A DNA stretch of 64,000 bases from FEN-1297 sp963843605 (GCA_963843605.1 CAWJLA010000001.1:1550001-1614000); one strand, 5' to 3'; numbered from the stretch's first letter, positions 36,791-46,585 are shown. Numbers and translations are program-made. The notes: generated from the letters alone by a model not told the origin.

Positions 36791-37510
36791 CTAAAGACTA
36801 AGCATATCCTTAAACTTTATAGCCTGTCTTCTGGAAACTTCAATTTTATTCCCGCCCTTTAATTTTACAAGAAGGCCTCCGTTAAGCCAGGGTTCAATGC
36901 TTTCTATCCATTTAAGATTAACAATATGTTTCCTGTTGGCGCGGAAAAATGTTTTTGAATCAAGCCGTTCGTCAAGATAGTTCAATGTTCTGAGTATGAG
37001 CGGCTTATTCTCTTCGAAGAAAATACGTACATAATTTCCTTCCGACTCAAACAGTTTGACGGTGGCGAGTTTTACAAACCAGCACTTCTCACCATCCTTA
37101 ACAAATACCTGGTCGTCCTCTGTTAAAGTATGTGTTGATACAACCTCGGTAACGTTTTTTCTTTCTCGTTCGATTATTTTCTTTACAGTTTCTTCAAGTC
37201 TTTTCGGTTCGATCGGCTTCAGCAGATAATCCATGGCATTGTATTCGAATGCTTTCAGTGCATATTCATCATAAGCGGTCGTAAAGATAACAACCGGTAC
37301 GCTGTCCAGTTCTTCAAGCAGCTCAAAACCGTTTTTGCCCGGCATTTGTATATCGAGAAAAATAAGATCGGGATTTAGCTCGGTAATCTTCGTAAGAGCG
37401 TCTTCAGCATTTACCGCTTCACCCGCAATAGTGATTTCTTTATATGGTGTTAACAGACGGCGCAGTTCTACCCTTGCCAGTCTTTCGTCGTCAATTATTA
37501 AAGCTTTCAT
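36791..37510 (-). CDS. LytTR-family response regulator
   Basis: 239 residues: receiver domain with acidic pocket 'IIDDE', phospho-acceptor Asp53 in 'FLDIQMPGKNG' and conserved Lys in 'LLKPIEPK'; then a LytTR DNA-binding domain (about 135-238, 'FFRANRKHIVNLKWIE'). It overlaps the upstream kinase gene by 20 bp, so the two are one operon and a cognate pair. Targets unknown; none can be read from the window. Confidence 0.95.
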   Translation of the reverse strand: MKALIIDDERLARVELRRLLTPYKEITIAGEAVNAEDALTKITELNPDLIFLDIQMPGKNGFELLEELDSVPVVIFTTAYDEYALKAFEYNAMDYLLKPIEPKRLEETVKKIIERERKNVTEVVSTHTLTEDDQVFVKDGEKCWFVKLATVKLFESEGNYVRIFFEENKPLILRTLNYLDERLDSKTFFRANRKHIVNLKWIESIEPWLNGGLLVKLKGGNKIEVSRRQAIKFKDMLSL

Positions 37511-38639
37511 TTTTTACTCCTCCGGTTGGAATGACTAGTTCTGCTGCAACTTCGTTTTTTGAACAGTTTTTAATAATAAATGAGGCTTCTTCCCCGTATA
37601 ATAAATGCAAACGATGCTTGGTGTTATTTATGCCGAATCCGCTGGAGTTCATCATCAAATTGTTATCGATCTGTCCCGTATTTATTATTTCTACAAAAAG
37701 TTTTGAGTTTTCGATTTTAGATTTAATTGAAATACTGCCGCCCTCGGTGCGTTTTGATATTCCGTGTTTTATACCGTTTTCTACCAGGGTCTGAATCATC
37801 ATAGGCGGTACATCAATATTATTAGATTTCGGATCAATATCAATATCATACTTCAATCTTTCTTCGAACCTGATATTTTCGAGGGAAAGATAATCGGATA
37901 CCGTCTGCATTTCTTCCTGAAGCGGCACTGTTTCAACTCTCTCCATCTTAAGTGAATATCTTAATATGTTCGAAAGCTTGGTCAATGCTGTCTGGGCATT
38001 CTCCGGATCCTCACCGATTAAAGCGCGGATACTGTTTAAAGCATTAAACATGAAGTGCGGATTGAGCTGCGATTTAAGCGTTTTTAGTTCAAAGTCTTTT
38101 ACGGCTGCTTCCCAGATATACGACTCGATTTCCACTTTCTTATAATTTTCGAAGAAATGAACAGCAAAATAAATTAAAGCCCATAATAAAATAATTACAC
38201 TGAATTGGAATATACCGGCTAACGGCAATCCGATTTTGAATTTGGTTATTTTATAAATACCTAATGATAATTCTGCCGAAAAGATGAAAGCATAAATAGT
38301 CGTGCCGATCATTATACTTGAGATAACCAATCTGGGAATGATTTTTTTTAGCGGAAGATTTATCCAGTCGTATTTTTTAATAATACTTCTGAAAAGATGA
38401 GTAATGCCGATCCCCATAACAACCGCGAAAAAGACTACCAACTGTTCTTTCCAATTTAGCCGGTCGAACAGCGCCAGCAATACAATATTAACCAGGGCAA
38501 AAATTCCCCAGCCGATAATCTGACTGAGCCAATATACTCTTTTCCGTTTCATGTAACTTTTATTGCCCACCGCCCCTAAATCTGAATGAAAATTAGCAGA
38601 AAAATTCAGTCTGTTCAAATGTATTTTATTCGTGTTCAT
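37491..38639 (-). CDS. LytS-type sensor histidine kinase
   Basis: 382 residues: four transmembrane helices (about 35-165), then a His_kinase domain with the phospho-accepting His in 'LNPHFMFNALNSIRALI' and a HATPase domain with 'TLVENGIKHG' and 'GFGINNTKHRL'. It pairs with the overlapping LytTR regulator. The first 29 residues lack any fold, and ATG at 38552 ('MKRKRVYW', just before the first helix) is an equally good start. There is no periplasmic sensor domain, so the signal is probably sensed in or at the membrane. Confidence 0.93.
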   Translation of the reverse strand: MNTNKIHLNRLNFSANFHSDLGAVGNKSYMKRKRVYWLSQIIGWGIFALVNIVLLALFDRLNWKEQLVVFFAVVMGIGITHLFRSIIKKYDWINLPLKKIIPRLVISSIMIGTTIYAFIFSAELSLGIYKITKFKIGLPLAGIFQFSVIILLWALIYFAVHFFENYKKVEIESYIWEAAVKDFELKTLKSQLNPHFMFNALNSIRALIGEDPENAQTALTKLSNILRYSLKMERVETVPLQEEMQTVSDYLSLENIRFEERLKYDIDIDPKSNNIDVPPMMIQTLVENGIKHGISKRTEGGSISIKSKIENSKLFVEIINTGQIDNNLMMNSSGFGINNTKHRLHLLYGEEASFIIKNCSKNEVAAELVIPTGGVKNESFNN

Positions 38640-39168
38640 ATAATATAATCGTATCCGTTATAAAAGAAAATTTTAACAAATTTTTTTTCTGGTTAAAATC
38701 TTCCTTAAACATGAATCCCCCTCTTTTCGGGAGGGGGATTTCTTTAGGAGAGAGCTTTACCAACCAAAAGCTGTTTCTCTATTCGCTGGATAAAAATACT
38801 TTTTTTATTATTAACCGTTTGTGACTATATTTTTATCGGATTTAAAAAGTGATAGACGGAAAAATAGAAAATTCAATGCGGAAGGCGGTTTTATAAGCAA
38901 GAATTTGGGTATTTAAGTACCTTTTGAAGTGGGTTGAATAAATTAACTTTCATGCAGTTAACGCGTGAAAGAAATTTATACGCGCAATGCTTGACGTACG
39001 GTTTCTGTTGAATATGAGTTATGCCTCCGAGATTTTCGTTTGGCGCACCATTATCCATGTGTCTTTGACACTAAGCGGTAAAATTCTTAATACTTCATAT
39101 TCATTTACGCCGAATATCAAAGACACGGAGAATCTGTTTACTTTTTTATAAACTTTTTACAATTGTAT
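38640..39168. other. Structured non-coding intergenic region
   Basis: 529 bp with no supported gene. It holds a strong hairpin AATCCCCCTC/GAGGGGGATT (38714-38740) followed by TTTCTTT on the plus strand, a second near-palindrome around 38750-38788 (GAGAGAGCTTT ... AAAGCTGTTTCTC), a hairpin CTTTCATGC/GCGTGAAAG (38947-38971), and a fragment of the dispersed repeat near 39056-39130. It could hold rseP mRNA end signals or a small RNA; no known RNA family is recognised. Confidence 0.45.
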
Positions 39169-40525
39169 TTACAAACTTATTAGGTCGTTATAAATTATAA
39201 AGGCCATTAATAAAATTAAAAGTACAAAGCCGACATTCTGAATAGCAATTTTAACCTTAATAGGAATCTCCCTCTTAGTGATACCTTCTATGATTATCAT
39301 TACAAGATGACCGCCGTCCAGCACCGGAAAAGGAAGTATATTTATGATTGCCAAACTTAAGCTAAGCATTGCTAAGAATAACATAAAACTTAAAATACCG
39401 TTATCGGCTGATTGAACCGCATATTGAGCTATTTTAATCGGGCCGCCGAAAGCTTTTCCGAAAGCAATTTTTCCGTGTATAACTTTTCCTGCCATACTGA
39501 ATGTTAATTCGGTCATCTTTACGGAATACTGCCAGCCGTAATAGAACGATTCAAAAATCCCGAACTTCTCAAAAATAACGGGACCTGTAAATGTATCTCT
39601 TAATTCGACACCTATTAAGCCGTCGTTTCCGGGAGTAACCGACAAATTGACGTTCTCTTTGTCTCTTTGAACTTCAAGCGGCATTGCAACACCCTTATGG
39701 CTTTTAACTATTTCGGTAACCTGACTGCTGCTGTATAACGGTGTATTATTAAGTGATAGTAGAATATCGCCTGATTTTATTCCGGCCTTAAGGGCAGGAG
39801 ATTTCGGCATTACACTTGCGATTAAAGGACGAACACCTGACGGTATTAAGAAAAGACTGTTTGTTTCTGCAGAGGGTATTAATTTTCTTTGTATGTCAAG
39901 AGTCTCGGGCTGTCCGTCGCGGAGAAGTTTTACGCTTAAATTTTGTCCGAGAGTGTTTATAAATATATCGGTTCTTACATCTTCCCAGTTCTCAACTTTT
40001 TTTCCGTTTATGGAAATTATTTTATCACCTGATTTCAAATCCGGCTGAGTCTGCGGCGCTGTTAGGAATAACATAACCGATGGATGTAGTTTTTGTTATC
40101 GCTTTTCCATTAAAGAAATTTATCGCGCCGAAAACAACCAGAGCGAGCAGAAGGTTCATAAGAACACCTGCGGTGATAACAATTATTTTCTGCCATGTGG
40201 GTCTTGCTCTGAATTCATAAGGCTGAGGTTCCTTATCGGCAAATTCGGTGTCAAAACTTTCGTCAACCATTCCGGATATTTTAACGTATCCTCCGAGTGG
40301 GAGCAGGCTGAGCCGGTAATCCGTATGACCCTGCCCGTCGAAATCTTTTGGAAGATCTCCGAAAGTAAACCCGGTTAATTTATTCCATCCGAATAATCTT
40401 TTACCGAATCCGATGGCAAAAACTTCTGCACGCATACCGCAAAGTTTTGCGGCTATAAAATGCCCGAATTCATGTACAAATACCAGTACGCCGATAGTAA
40501 TTGCAAAATAAATAATATAATCCAT
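39169..40525 (-). pseudogene. rseP: RseP-type site-2 protease (RIP metalloprotease), split by a +1 frameshift
   Basis: Two overlapping frames make one gene. 40025-40525 carries the zinc site 'VFVHEFGHF' (His18, Glu19, His22) and the first PDZ start; 39169-40074 carries the rest of two PDZ domains and the second protease motif 'NILPFPVLDGGH'. The N-part ends 'AADSAGFEIR' and stops; removing one T (minus strand) from the three at 40037-40039 gives 'AADSAGLKSGDKIISINGK', exactly the expected PDZ sequence. The full product is about 450 residues, an inner-membrane protease that cleaves anti-sigma factors or signal peptides. It is cotranscribed with dxr as in many bacteria. Loss would be surprising, so an error in the sequence is likely. 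Confidence 0.9.
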
Positions 40526-40635
40526 TAACCGAGCGTCTCCTTTAAAATGATAAAATCAGAATTACTTTTTGTTTTCGGAATTTATGAGGTAAAAATTAAA
40601 CATCGGAACTGCACCCCGAAACAAAAACCAAGAGC

Positions 40636-41778
40636 TTAGCTTAAACCGGATACAAATTCGCGTGTTTGTTTATCGCATTCAAAGATTGTGTTTATATCCG
40701 GCTCCTTATGGTTCTCAATTTTTTCCAAAGCACTTTTAATTAACCCGGGAATCTGCGAAAATTTAATTTTTCCGAATAAAAATTTATCTACCGCTATTTC
40801 GTTTGCGGCATTTAAAATACACGGGGCTGTTCCGCCTTCGCCTAAAACATTATAAGCAAGCTTTAGACATTCGAATTTTTCGAAATCAGGACTTAAAAAA
40901 GTCAGTTGCCCTATATCCGGAAGCCTGGTTCTCTCAAAACTATTCGGTAACCTCTCCGGATACGTAAGAGCATATTGAATGGGCAGCTTCATATCGGGCA
41001 GACCCATCTGGGCTTTTATCGAACCGTCAACAAACTGAACAAGCGAATGAACAATTGATTGAGGATGAATAACTACTTCGATTTTTTCTTTCGGAGTATT
41101 AAACAGCCAGCGGGCCTCAATTATTTCCAATCCTTTATTCATCATCGAAGCCGAATCAATCGTAATTTTGTTACCCATTTTCCACTTCGGATGGTTCAGC
41201 GCTTCTTTCACGGTTACATGGGAAAGTGCTTCTTTGCTTTTATGAAGAAACGGTCCTCCGGATGCCGTGAGTATAATCTTTTCGATCTGCCCGCTGTTTT
41301 CACCTTCAAGGCATTGAAAGATAGCGCTGTGTTCGGAATCTATCGGTATAAGTCTGGCATTATGCTTTTTACAAAGATTCGTTACCAGCTCACCCGCTAC
41401 CACAAGCGTTTCTTTGTTGGCTAGAGCAATAGTTTTTCCTCTTTTAATTGCTTCCAGCGCAGGCGCTAATCCGCTAAACCCGACAATTGCCCCCACAAAT
41501 ATATCGTAATCGAGCGACGCGGCAACTTCGGTCAGTCCGCTATCACCGGATAAAATACTGCACGCGGATCCGATTTTCTTTTTCAGATCCAGAGCAGAGT
41601 TTTCATCTCTAACAACAACTGTTTCCGGTTTGAATTCTTTTATTTGATCTTCCAGCAGATCAATTCTTGTGTTTACTGTTAAAGCAGAAACTCTGAATTT
41701 ATCCGGAAAATTTCTAAGAACATTTAGAGTATTAACTCCTATAGATCCGGTAGAACCTAAAATTAAAACCTTTTTCAT
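40636..41778 (-). CDS. dxr: 1-deoxy-D-xylulose 5-phosphate reductoisomerase
   Basis: Converts DXP to 2-C-methyl-D-erythritol 4-phosphate with NADPH, the second step of the MEP isoprenoid pathway. 380 residues with the NADPH motif 'GSTGSIGVNTL', the 'NKETLV' motif, the metal and substrate site 'IPIDSEHSAIFQ', 'SGGPFL' and 'KMGNKITIDSASMMNKGLE', all standard. The frame is open to 41829, but ATG 41778 ('MKKVLILGSTG') fits the family start. It lies 110 bp upstream of rseP on the same strand. Confidence 0.97.
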   Translation of the reverse strand: MKKVLILGSTGSIGVNTLNVLRNFPDKFRVSALTVNTRIDLLEDQIKEFKPETVVVRDENSALDLKKKIGSACSILSGDSGLTEVAASLDYDIFVGAIVGFSGLAPALEAIKRGKTIALANKETLVVAGELVTNLCKKHNARLIPIDSEHSAIFQCLEGENSGQIEKIILTASGGPFLHKSKEALSHVTVKEALNHPKWKMGNKITIDSASMMNKGLEIIEARWLFNTPKEKIEVVIHPQSIVHSLVQFVDGSIKAQMGLPDMKLPIQYALTYPERLPNSFERTRLPDIGQLTFLSPDFEKFECLKLAYNVLGEGGTAPCILNAANEIAVDKFLFGKIKFSQIPGLIKSALEKIENHKEPDINTIFECDKQTREFVSGLS

Positions 41779-41918
41779 ACTTTCTAAATAATAATGTATA
41801 AAGGTAAACAACACGGAACTTTGAATCAATATAAAACCATTTCATATAGTTTACCGCGGCCGTTATTGGATGCATATTATAGCTGAAGATTCAAAGACCT
41901 AAATGCAGTCTGCGTCAA

Positions 41919-41974
41919 ATTAACATTTCCGGTTGCTTTATAGCACAGTAATCCGGAGATTTTGGAATGTTAAT
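41919..41974. promoter_or_regulatory. Large inverted repeat upstream of the cytochrome-porin gene
   Basis: Perfect 9-bp arms ATTAACATT (41919-41927) and AATGTTAAT (41966-41974), with a second paired CCGG/CCGG inside (41929-41932, 41953-41956). It ends 78 bp before the start codon of the gene at 42053 and could be a regulator site or a leader hairpin. The function is not known from sequence. Confidence 0.4.
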
Positions 41975-42052
41975 CTATTAAATTATCACCACTTCCAAAA
42001 ACGAAAAATTCATTTTTTACTTTACTTGACTAATATTTGTTAAGGTATTTTT

Positions 42053-43177
42053 ATGAAACTAATCAAAATTGTGATTACAGCCCTTTTTATCATCTTTTTT
42101 CTGCAGGACGGCTTTGCTTTACCCCGTTTCGCATTAAGAATGGGAGCCAGATGCATCGACTGCCATATCGATCCTACCGGAGGCGGCATGAGGAACAAAG
42201 GAGGATGGCATTATTCATACAGGGTTTTGCCGCTGGTTGCGGCACATGAAAAAACTTTTCCGATGAGCGATTATATCAGTCCGAATATTAGGGTGGGCCT
42301 GGATTACAGAACACAGTATTTGTATTCTCAGCAATTCGGTAAAACAACTTTCCAGAAAATGGAGGGAACTATTTATACCGATGTCGAATTAACGGAAAAA
42401 GTTAATGCTTATGCTCAGTATGATTTTGTTAATGCTACCTGGGAAGGTTATGCCATAGCTCATATACTTCCAAACGACGGCTATATCAAAGCTGGAAATT
42501 TTCTGCCGGATTACGGCCTCAGAATTGACGATCACACGGCATATACCAGAGGCGGGGATCTCGGTTATTTATTTACTACTAATAAAAGGCAGGGATTGAT
42601 TTTTGATCCCCGCTACGATATAACCGGAGTAGAAGTAGGTTTTAATATCGACGATGTGGGATTAATAACAGCTAGTGCCGGAAATCCCGTCCCTCTTGAT
42701 TTTAACACCGACCCGACGTATACGTTAAGCGCTCAGTTCAGTCCGGTTATTGCAAGTAAAGTTGCTCTGCTCTTCGGAGCATCTTATATGAATTTTAGAG
42801 GACCGCTGATTTATACTCCACTTGCTACCGAGCATAAAATAAATATGTACGGCGGATATGCCGGATTAGGATTCGGGGACTTCACATGCAAAGGTGAATA
42901 TGATATCGCCACCGATTATGAAGCCGTCGGCTCAAATTCAAGTGCGACAATGCTTGAAGCCGATTACAGGATTATTAAAGGACTGGAGGCCGTTCTTAGA
43001 TACGACCGGTTTGATCCGAACGTAAAGGTAAGCAACGACGAAGTATCAAGGCTTGTAGCGGGTTTCGAATTCTTTCCATACAGCTTTGTGGAGCTTCGTC
43101 CGCAGTACCGTTTCCAATGGGAAACTCCTTCGGTAAAAAACGACTCGTTCGTCCTACAGTTCCACTTCTTCTATTAA
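42053..43177 (+). CDS. Monoheme cytochrome c fused to an outer-membrane porin-like barrel (Cyc2-like architecture)
   Basis: 374 residues: signal peptide (1-22), then a single c-type heme site 'CIDCH' (Cys34, Cys37, His38) inside 'PRFALRMGARCIDCHIDPTG', followed by about 300 residues of alternating amphipathic beta strands ending 'SFVLQFHFFY', a barrel C-terminal signal. One N-terminal heme plugged into a barrel is the architecture of Cyc2, the outer-membrane iron oxidase, and 'PRFA...C-x-x-C-H' resembles the Cyc2 N-terminal block. It is shorter than characterised Cyc2, so the specific function is inferred. It would move electrons across the outer membrane. No other cytochrome gene is adjacent. 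Confidence 0.72.
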   Translation: MKLIKIVITALFIIFFLQDGFALPRFALRMGARCIDCHIDPTGGGMRNKGGWHYSYRVLPLVAAHEKTFPMSDYISPNIRVGLDYRTQYLYSQQFGKTTFQKMEGTIYTDVELTEKVNAYAQYDFVNATWEGYAIAHILPNDGYIKAGNFLPDYGLRIDDHTAYTRGGDLGYLFTTNKRQGLIFDPRYDITGVEVGFNIDDVGLITASAGNPVPLDFNTDPTYTLSAQFSPVIASKVALLFGASYMNFRGPLIYTPLATEHKINMYGGYAGLGFGDFTCKGEYDIATDYEAVGSNSSATMLEADYRIIKGLEAVLRYDRFDPNVKVSNDEVSRLVAGFEFFPYSFVELRPQYRFQWETPSVKNDSFVLQFHFFY

Positions 43178-43182
43178 AAGAA

Positions 43183-43222
43183 AGCGGCGCGGGAAAAATT
43201 TTTCCGTGCTGCTAATTTTTCC
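43183..43222 (+). terminator. Terminator after the cytochrome-porin gene
   Basis: Imperfect stem AGCGGCGCGGGAAAAA/TTTTTCCGTGCTGCT directly after the stop codon (43177), followed by AATTTTT. G-U pairs and one bulge are needed. It fits a Rho-independent terminator. The rest of the gap to 43453 has half of the dispersed repeat (about 43316-43346). Confidence 0.7.
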
Positions 43223-43452
43223 CCTTCCGAAGCATATTTATTGGTAGATACAAAAATCAATTAAAAAAACACAGTATTGTAAAAATAAGTCCGTCGCAAT
43301 GAGTTACTATAAAAATTTGTGTCTTTGTGACTTCGTGGCAATTGGAAAAATTTACTTTGATGATTAAATAGCCGGAATTAGAAAAATAAACCTTTCTTGC
43401 ATAGAAGAATTTCTTCCCTTGATGGCATTTTTGATTTTACTATCTTTGGGGC

Positions 43453-45294
43453 ATGACAAAAAAAATATTTTCATTATTATTATTGTTGGCGCCGTTATGC
43501 TTTTCTCAAAACGGTTTTGAAGCAAACAAATATGCTTTGTCACAGGCATATATGCAGGGCGGACAATTCGAGAAAGCACTTCCGATAATTCAGCAGCTTT
43601 ATAATGTAAGCCCGGATAATTATCAGTACTTTCAGGCCCTGAATGAAGTATACGTACAGCTTAAAAATTACGACGCTTCAATAGTACTTCTCCAAAACCG
43701 CATTAACCGCGACAGCCTGAATATTAATCTTTACGGAATGCTCGGAACAACTTATTACCTGAAAGGTAATGAAAATAAGGCCTTTGAAATCTGGGATAAT
43801 GCTCTTAAAAAACTTCCTCAAACAGACATGATATACCGTGTAATTGCGAATTATGCCGCGGAACGACGGGCCTTCGATAAGGCAATTCAGTATCTGCAGA
43901 AGGGACAGGATATTTCAAAAAATCCTGTGATCTTCGCATACGATCTTGCAAATCTTTATACAATTACAATGCAGTTTGCGCAGGCAACCGAAGAGTATTG
44001 TCTAATTCTGAACCAAAACCCGAACCAGATACAGTATATACAGAATAAGATACTCGGGTATTTAAACAAACCCGATGCAGTTTCAAAATCGATTCCTGTT
44101 CTTGAAAAATATGCTAACAGTTCAAATATAGATTTTAAAATTATTTTGGCCAGACTTTTTGCGGAAAATAAAAATTACGATAAAGCTTATGAACTTTATA
44201 AAGAGATAGACGAAACCCGGAATTCTCAGGGGATACAGCTATTTAACTTTGCACAGATGCTTTACAATGAAAATAATTTCAGCGAATCTTCAAAAATATT
44301 TAATGATATTATTAATATTTTCCCTAGTTCGCCTATTATTGCCAATGTAAGACTTGGTTATGCAAAAACCCTAGAAGCTTTACTCAATGCCGAAGATGTT
44401 AATAACTCACCCGGCTGGAAACCTTTTTATAAACCTGAAAAGATAAACACTTCTGAAGCAAAAAAAGTAACTGATGCATATGTTGAACTGACAAAATCTT
44501 ACCCTAATTCGGACGTTGCCAGAGAATCTCTACTGAGGATCGCGGAAATAGACATGAATAACCTGGGTGACATTCAGGGTTCAGAAGAGAATCTTCAGGA
44601 AATAATAAAGAACTCGGAAAATTCAAAATATGCTTCAGAAGCATATCTTGAACTGGCTAAAATTGAATTGCTTAGGGGTAATCTTGAAAAGTCGGAATCT
44701 TACTATAACTCCGTTATATCAAATAAATCTTATTCTCAAAGCCAAAGAAACGCTGCCGGTTACCGTCTTGCCAGAATTATGTTCTGTAAAGGTGAATTCG
44801 GGAAAGCTAAAAGTCAGCTTAGCAGCATTTTAAATAACCTTAAAGATGATTATGCAAATGATGCCTTAGAATTATCGCTTTTAATGAACACTTCTCAGAG
44901 TGATTCGTCTAATTTGACAACTTATGCGGATGCCGAGCTTCTGGCTGAACAAGGAAAATTTTCTGAAGCGGAAAAAAAATATGCGATAGTAACTGCCGAT
45001 CCGCAGAAGTTTATGCTTCAGAATCTGGCAATGTTGCGGCAAGCACAAATGGAACTGGCACTTAACAATTATGATACAACGATAGTTCTTTTAGAGAATA
45101 TATCCGACGAAAACGAAAAGAACATTTATGCGGACAAAGCTTTATATTTGTTGGGTAAAATTTATCAATTCGGCCTGAAGAACAGCAGTAAAGCCATGGA
45201 AATATATGAAAATTTACTTGCAAAATTTCCAAACTCGTTATATCTTGATGAAGCAAGAGCACAAATTATTAAATTAAGAGATAAATTAAGTTGA
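43453..45294 (+). CDS. Secreted tetratricopeptide-repeat protein
   Basis: 613 residues with a signal peptide (1-18, 'LLLLLAPLCFSQ') and TPR-like helical repeats along the whole length, such as 'KYALSQAYMQGGQFEKALPI', 'NLYGMLGTTYYLKGNENKAF' and a C-terminal 'ALYLLGKIYQFG'. It is probably a periplasmic scaffold for protein-protein contacts; BamD- or YbgF-like roles are possible but not shown. It ends nine bases before clpX, so the two are cotranscribed. Confidence 0.8.
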   Translation: MTKKIFSLLLLLAPLCFSQNGFEANKYALSQAYMQGGQFEKALPIIQQLYNVSPDNYQYFQALNEVYVQLKNYDASIVLLQNRINRDSLNINLYGMLGTTYYLKGNENKAFEIWDNALKKLPQTDMIYRVIANYAAERRAFDKAIQYLQKGQDISKNPVIFAYDLANLYTITMQFAQATEEYCLILNQNPNQIQYIQNKILGYLNKPDAVSKSIPVLEKYANSSNIDFKIILARLFAENKNYDKAYELYKEIDETRNSQGIQLFNFAQMLYNENNFSESSKIFNDIINIFPSSPIIANVRLGYAKTLEALLNAEDVNNSPGWKPFYKPEKINTSEAKKVTDAYVELTKSYPNSDVARESLLRIAEIDMNNLGDIQGSEENLQEIIKNSENSKYASEAYLELAKIELLRGNLEKSESYYNSVISNKSYSQSQRNAAGYRLARIMFCKGEFGKAKSQLSSILNNLKDDYANDALELSLLMNTSQSDSSNLTTYADAELLAEQGKFSEAEKKYAIVTADPQKFMLQNLAMLRQAQMELALNNYDTTIVLLENISDENEKNIYADKALYLLGKIYQFGLKNSSKAMEIYENLLAKFPNSLYLDEARAQIIKLRDKLS

Positions 45295-45303
45295 AGTAGG
45301 AAA

Positions 45304-46557
45304 ATGGGTAAAAAACAAAATCAAAAGATTGTAAAATGTTCATTTTGCGGAAGGGACGGCAGTGAAGTAGGCAGTATGATTGCAGGTCCCGATGTTTATA
45401 TTTGCGATATATGCATAAGCAGCAGTGTAGACATATTAAAAAACAATTTAGCCGCTTATAATACAACTAAAACCAAAAACTCGGTCCTTAAAATTCCTTC
45501 ACAGATAAAGAAGACACTGGATGAATATGTAATCGGACAGGAACGGGCAAAAAAAATATTATCTGTCGCCGTTTATAATCATTACAAAAGAATAAATTCA
45601 AAGAATTCTTTTTTCGAGCTCGACGATGTTGAAATAGAAAAAAGTAATATTTTATTAATTGGTCCGACCGGAGTTGGCAAAACGCTTTTGGCACAAACAC
45701 TTGCCAGAATTCTTGATGTTCCTTTTGCAATTGCCGACGCAACAACATTAACCGAAGCCGGCTACGTTGGCGACGATGTTGAAACCGTACTGGTTCACCT
45801 TCTGCAGGCCTCCGATTATAACCTGGAACGGGCTCAAAAAGGTATTGTTTATATTGACGAAATCGATAAGATTGCCAGAAAAAGCGAAAGCACTTCCATC
45901 ACACGCGATGTTTCCGGAGAAGGTGTTCAACAGGCGCTCTTAAAAATATTGGAAGGAACTGTTGCCGGCGTTCCGCCCAAGGGCGGAAGAAAACACCCTG
46001 AACAAAGTCTGATAAACGTTAATACGAAAAACATATTGTTCATTGTCGGCGGTGCTTTTGAAGGAATCGACAAATTAATTGCGGCCAGAATAAATAAGAA
46101 TAAAATGGGCTTTTCTTCGGAACTGTTGAAAGATAAAACCGAAGAAACCGATATGCTTCAGTATATTCTTCCGGAAGACTTGTTGCGGTACGGACTTATT
46201 CCGGAACTTATCGGCAGAATACCGATTACCGCTCCGCTGCAGCCGCTGTCTAAAGAAGCTTTTAAGAGCATACTTGTCGAGCCTAAAAATGCAATATTAA
46301 AACAGTATAAAAAATTATTTATGATAGAGGGCATCGAGCTCGAATTCGATCCTTTTGCTATTGAAGCAATTGTTAAGAAAGCAATGGAAAGAAAAACCGG
46401 CGCCCGTGCTTTAAGATCTATAGTTGAAGATTTTATGCTCGAGATTATGTATGATCTTCCCGAAAAGGACAAGGTTGATAAATGCATCATCACCAAAGAT
46501 GTTGTTGAAAAGGGCTCGGAGCCGTTATATATAGAAGCGGACAGAAAATCGGCTTGA
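45304..46557 (+). CDS. clpX: ATP-dependent protease ATP-binding subunit ClpX
   Basis: 417-residue AAA+ unfoldase that delivers proteins to ClpP. N-terminal zinc finger Cys-x2-Cys ... Cys-x2-Cys ('CSFCGRDG' and 'CDICI'), Walker A 'GPTGVGKTLLAQ', Walker B 'VYIDEIDKIA', sensor and arginine motifs in 'GLIPELIGRIP', and 'RKTGARALRSIVE' near the end. Complete. Not next to clpP here; instead a TPR gene precedes it. A TAGGA lies just upstream of the ATG. Confidence 0.98.
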   Translation: MGKKQNQKIVKCSFCGRDGSEVGSMIAGPDVYICDICISSSVDILKNNLAAYNTTKTKNSVLKIPSQIKKTLDEYVIGQERAKKILSVAVYNHYKRINSKNSFFELDDVEIEKSNILLIGPTGVGKTLLAQTLARILDVPFAIADATTLTEAGYVGDDVETVLVHLLQASDYNLERAQKGIVYIDEIDKIARKSESTSITRDVSGEGVQQALLKILEGTVAGVPPKGGRKHPEQSLINVNTKNILFIVGGAFEGIDKLIAARINKNKMGFSSELLKDKTEETDMLQYILPEDLLRYGLIPELIGRIPITAPLQPLSKEAFKSILVEPKNAILKQYKKLFMIEGIELEFDPFAIEAIVKKAMERKTGARALRSIVEDFMLEIMYDLPEKDKVDKCIITKDVVEKGSEPLYIEADRKSA

Positions 46558-46585
46558 TTGTAATTCATTAAAATCTTTTTTTTAG

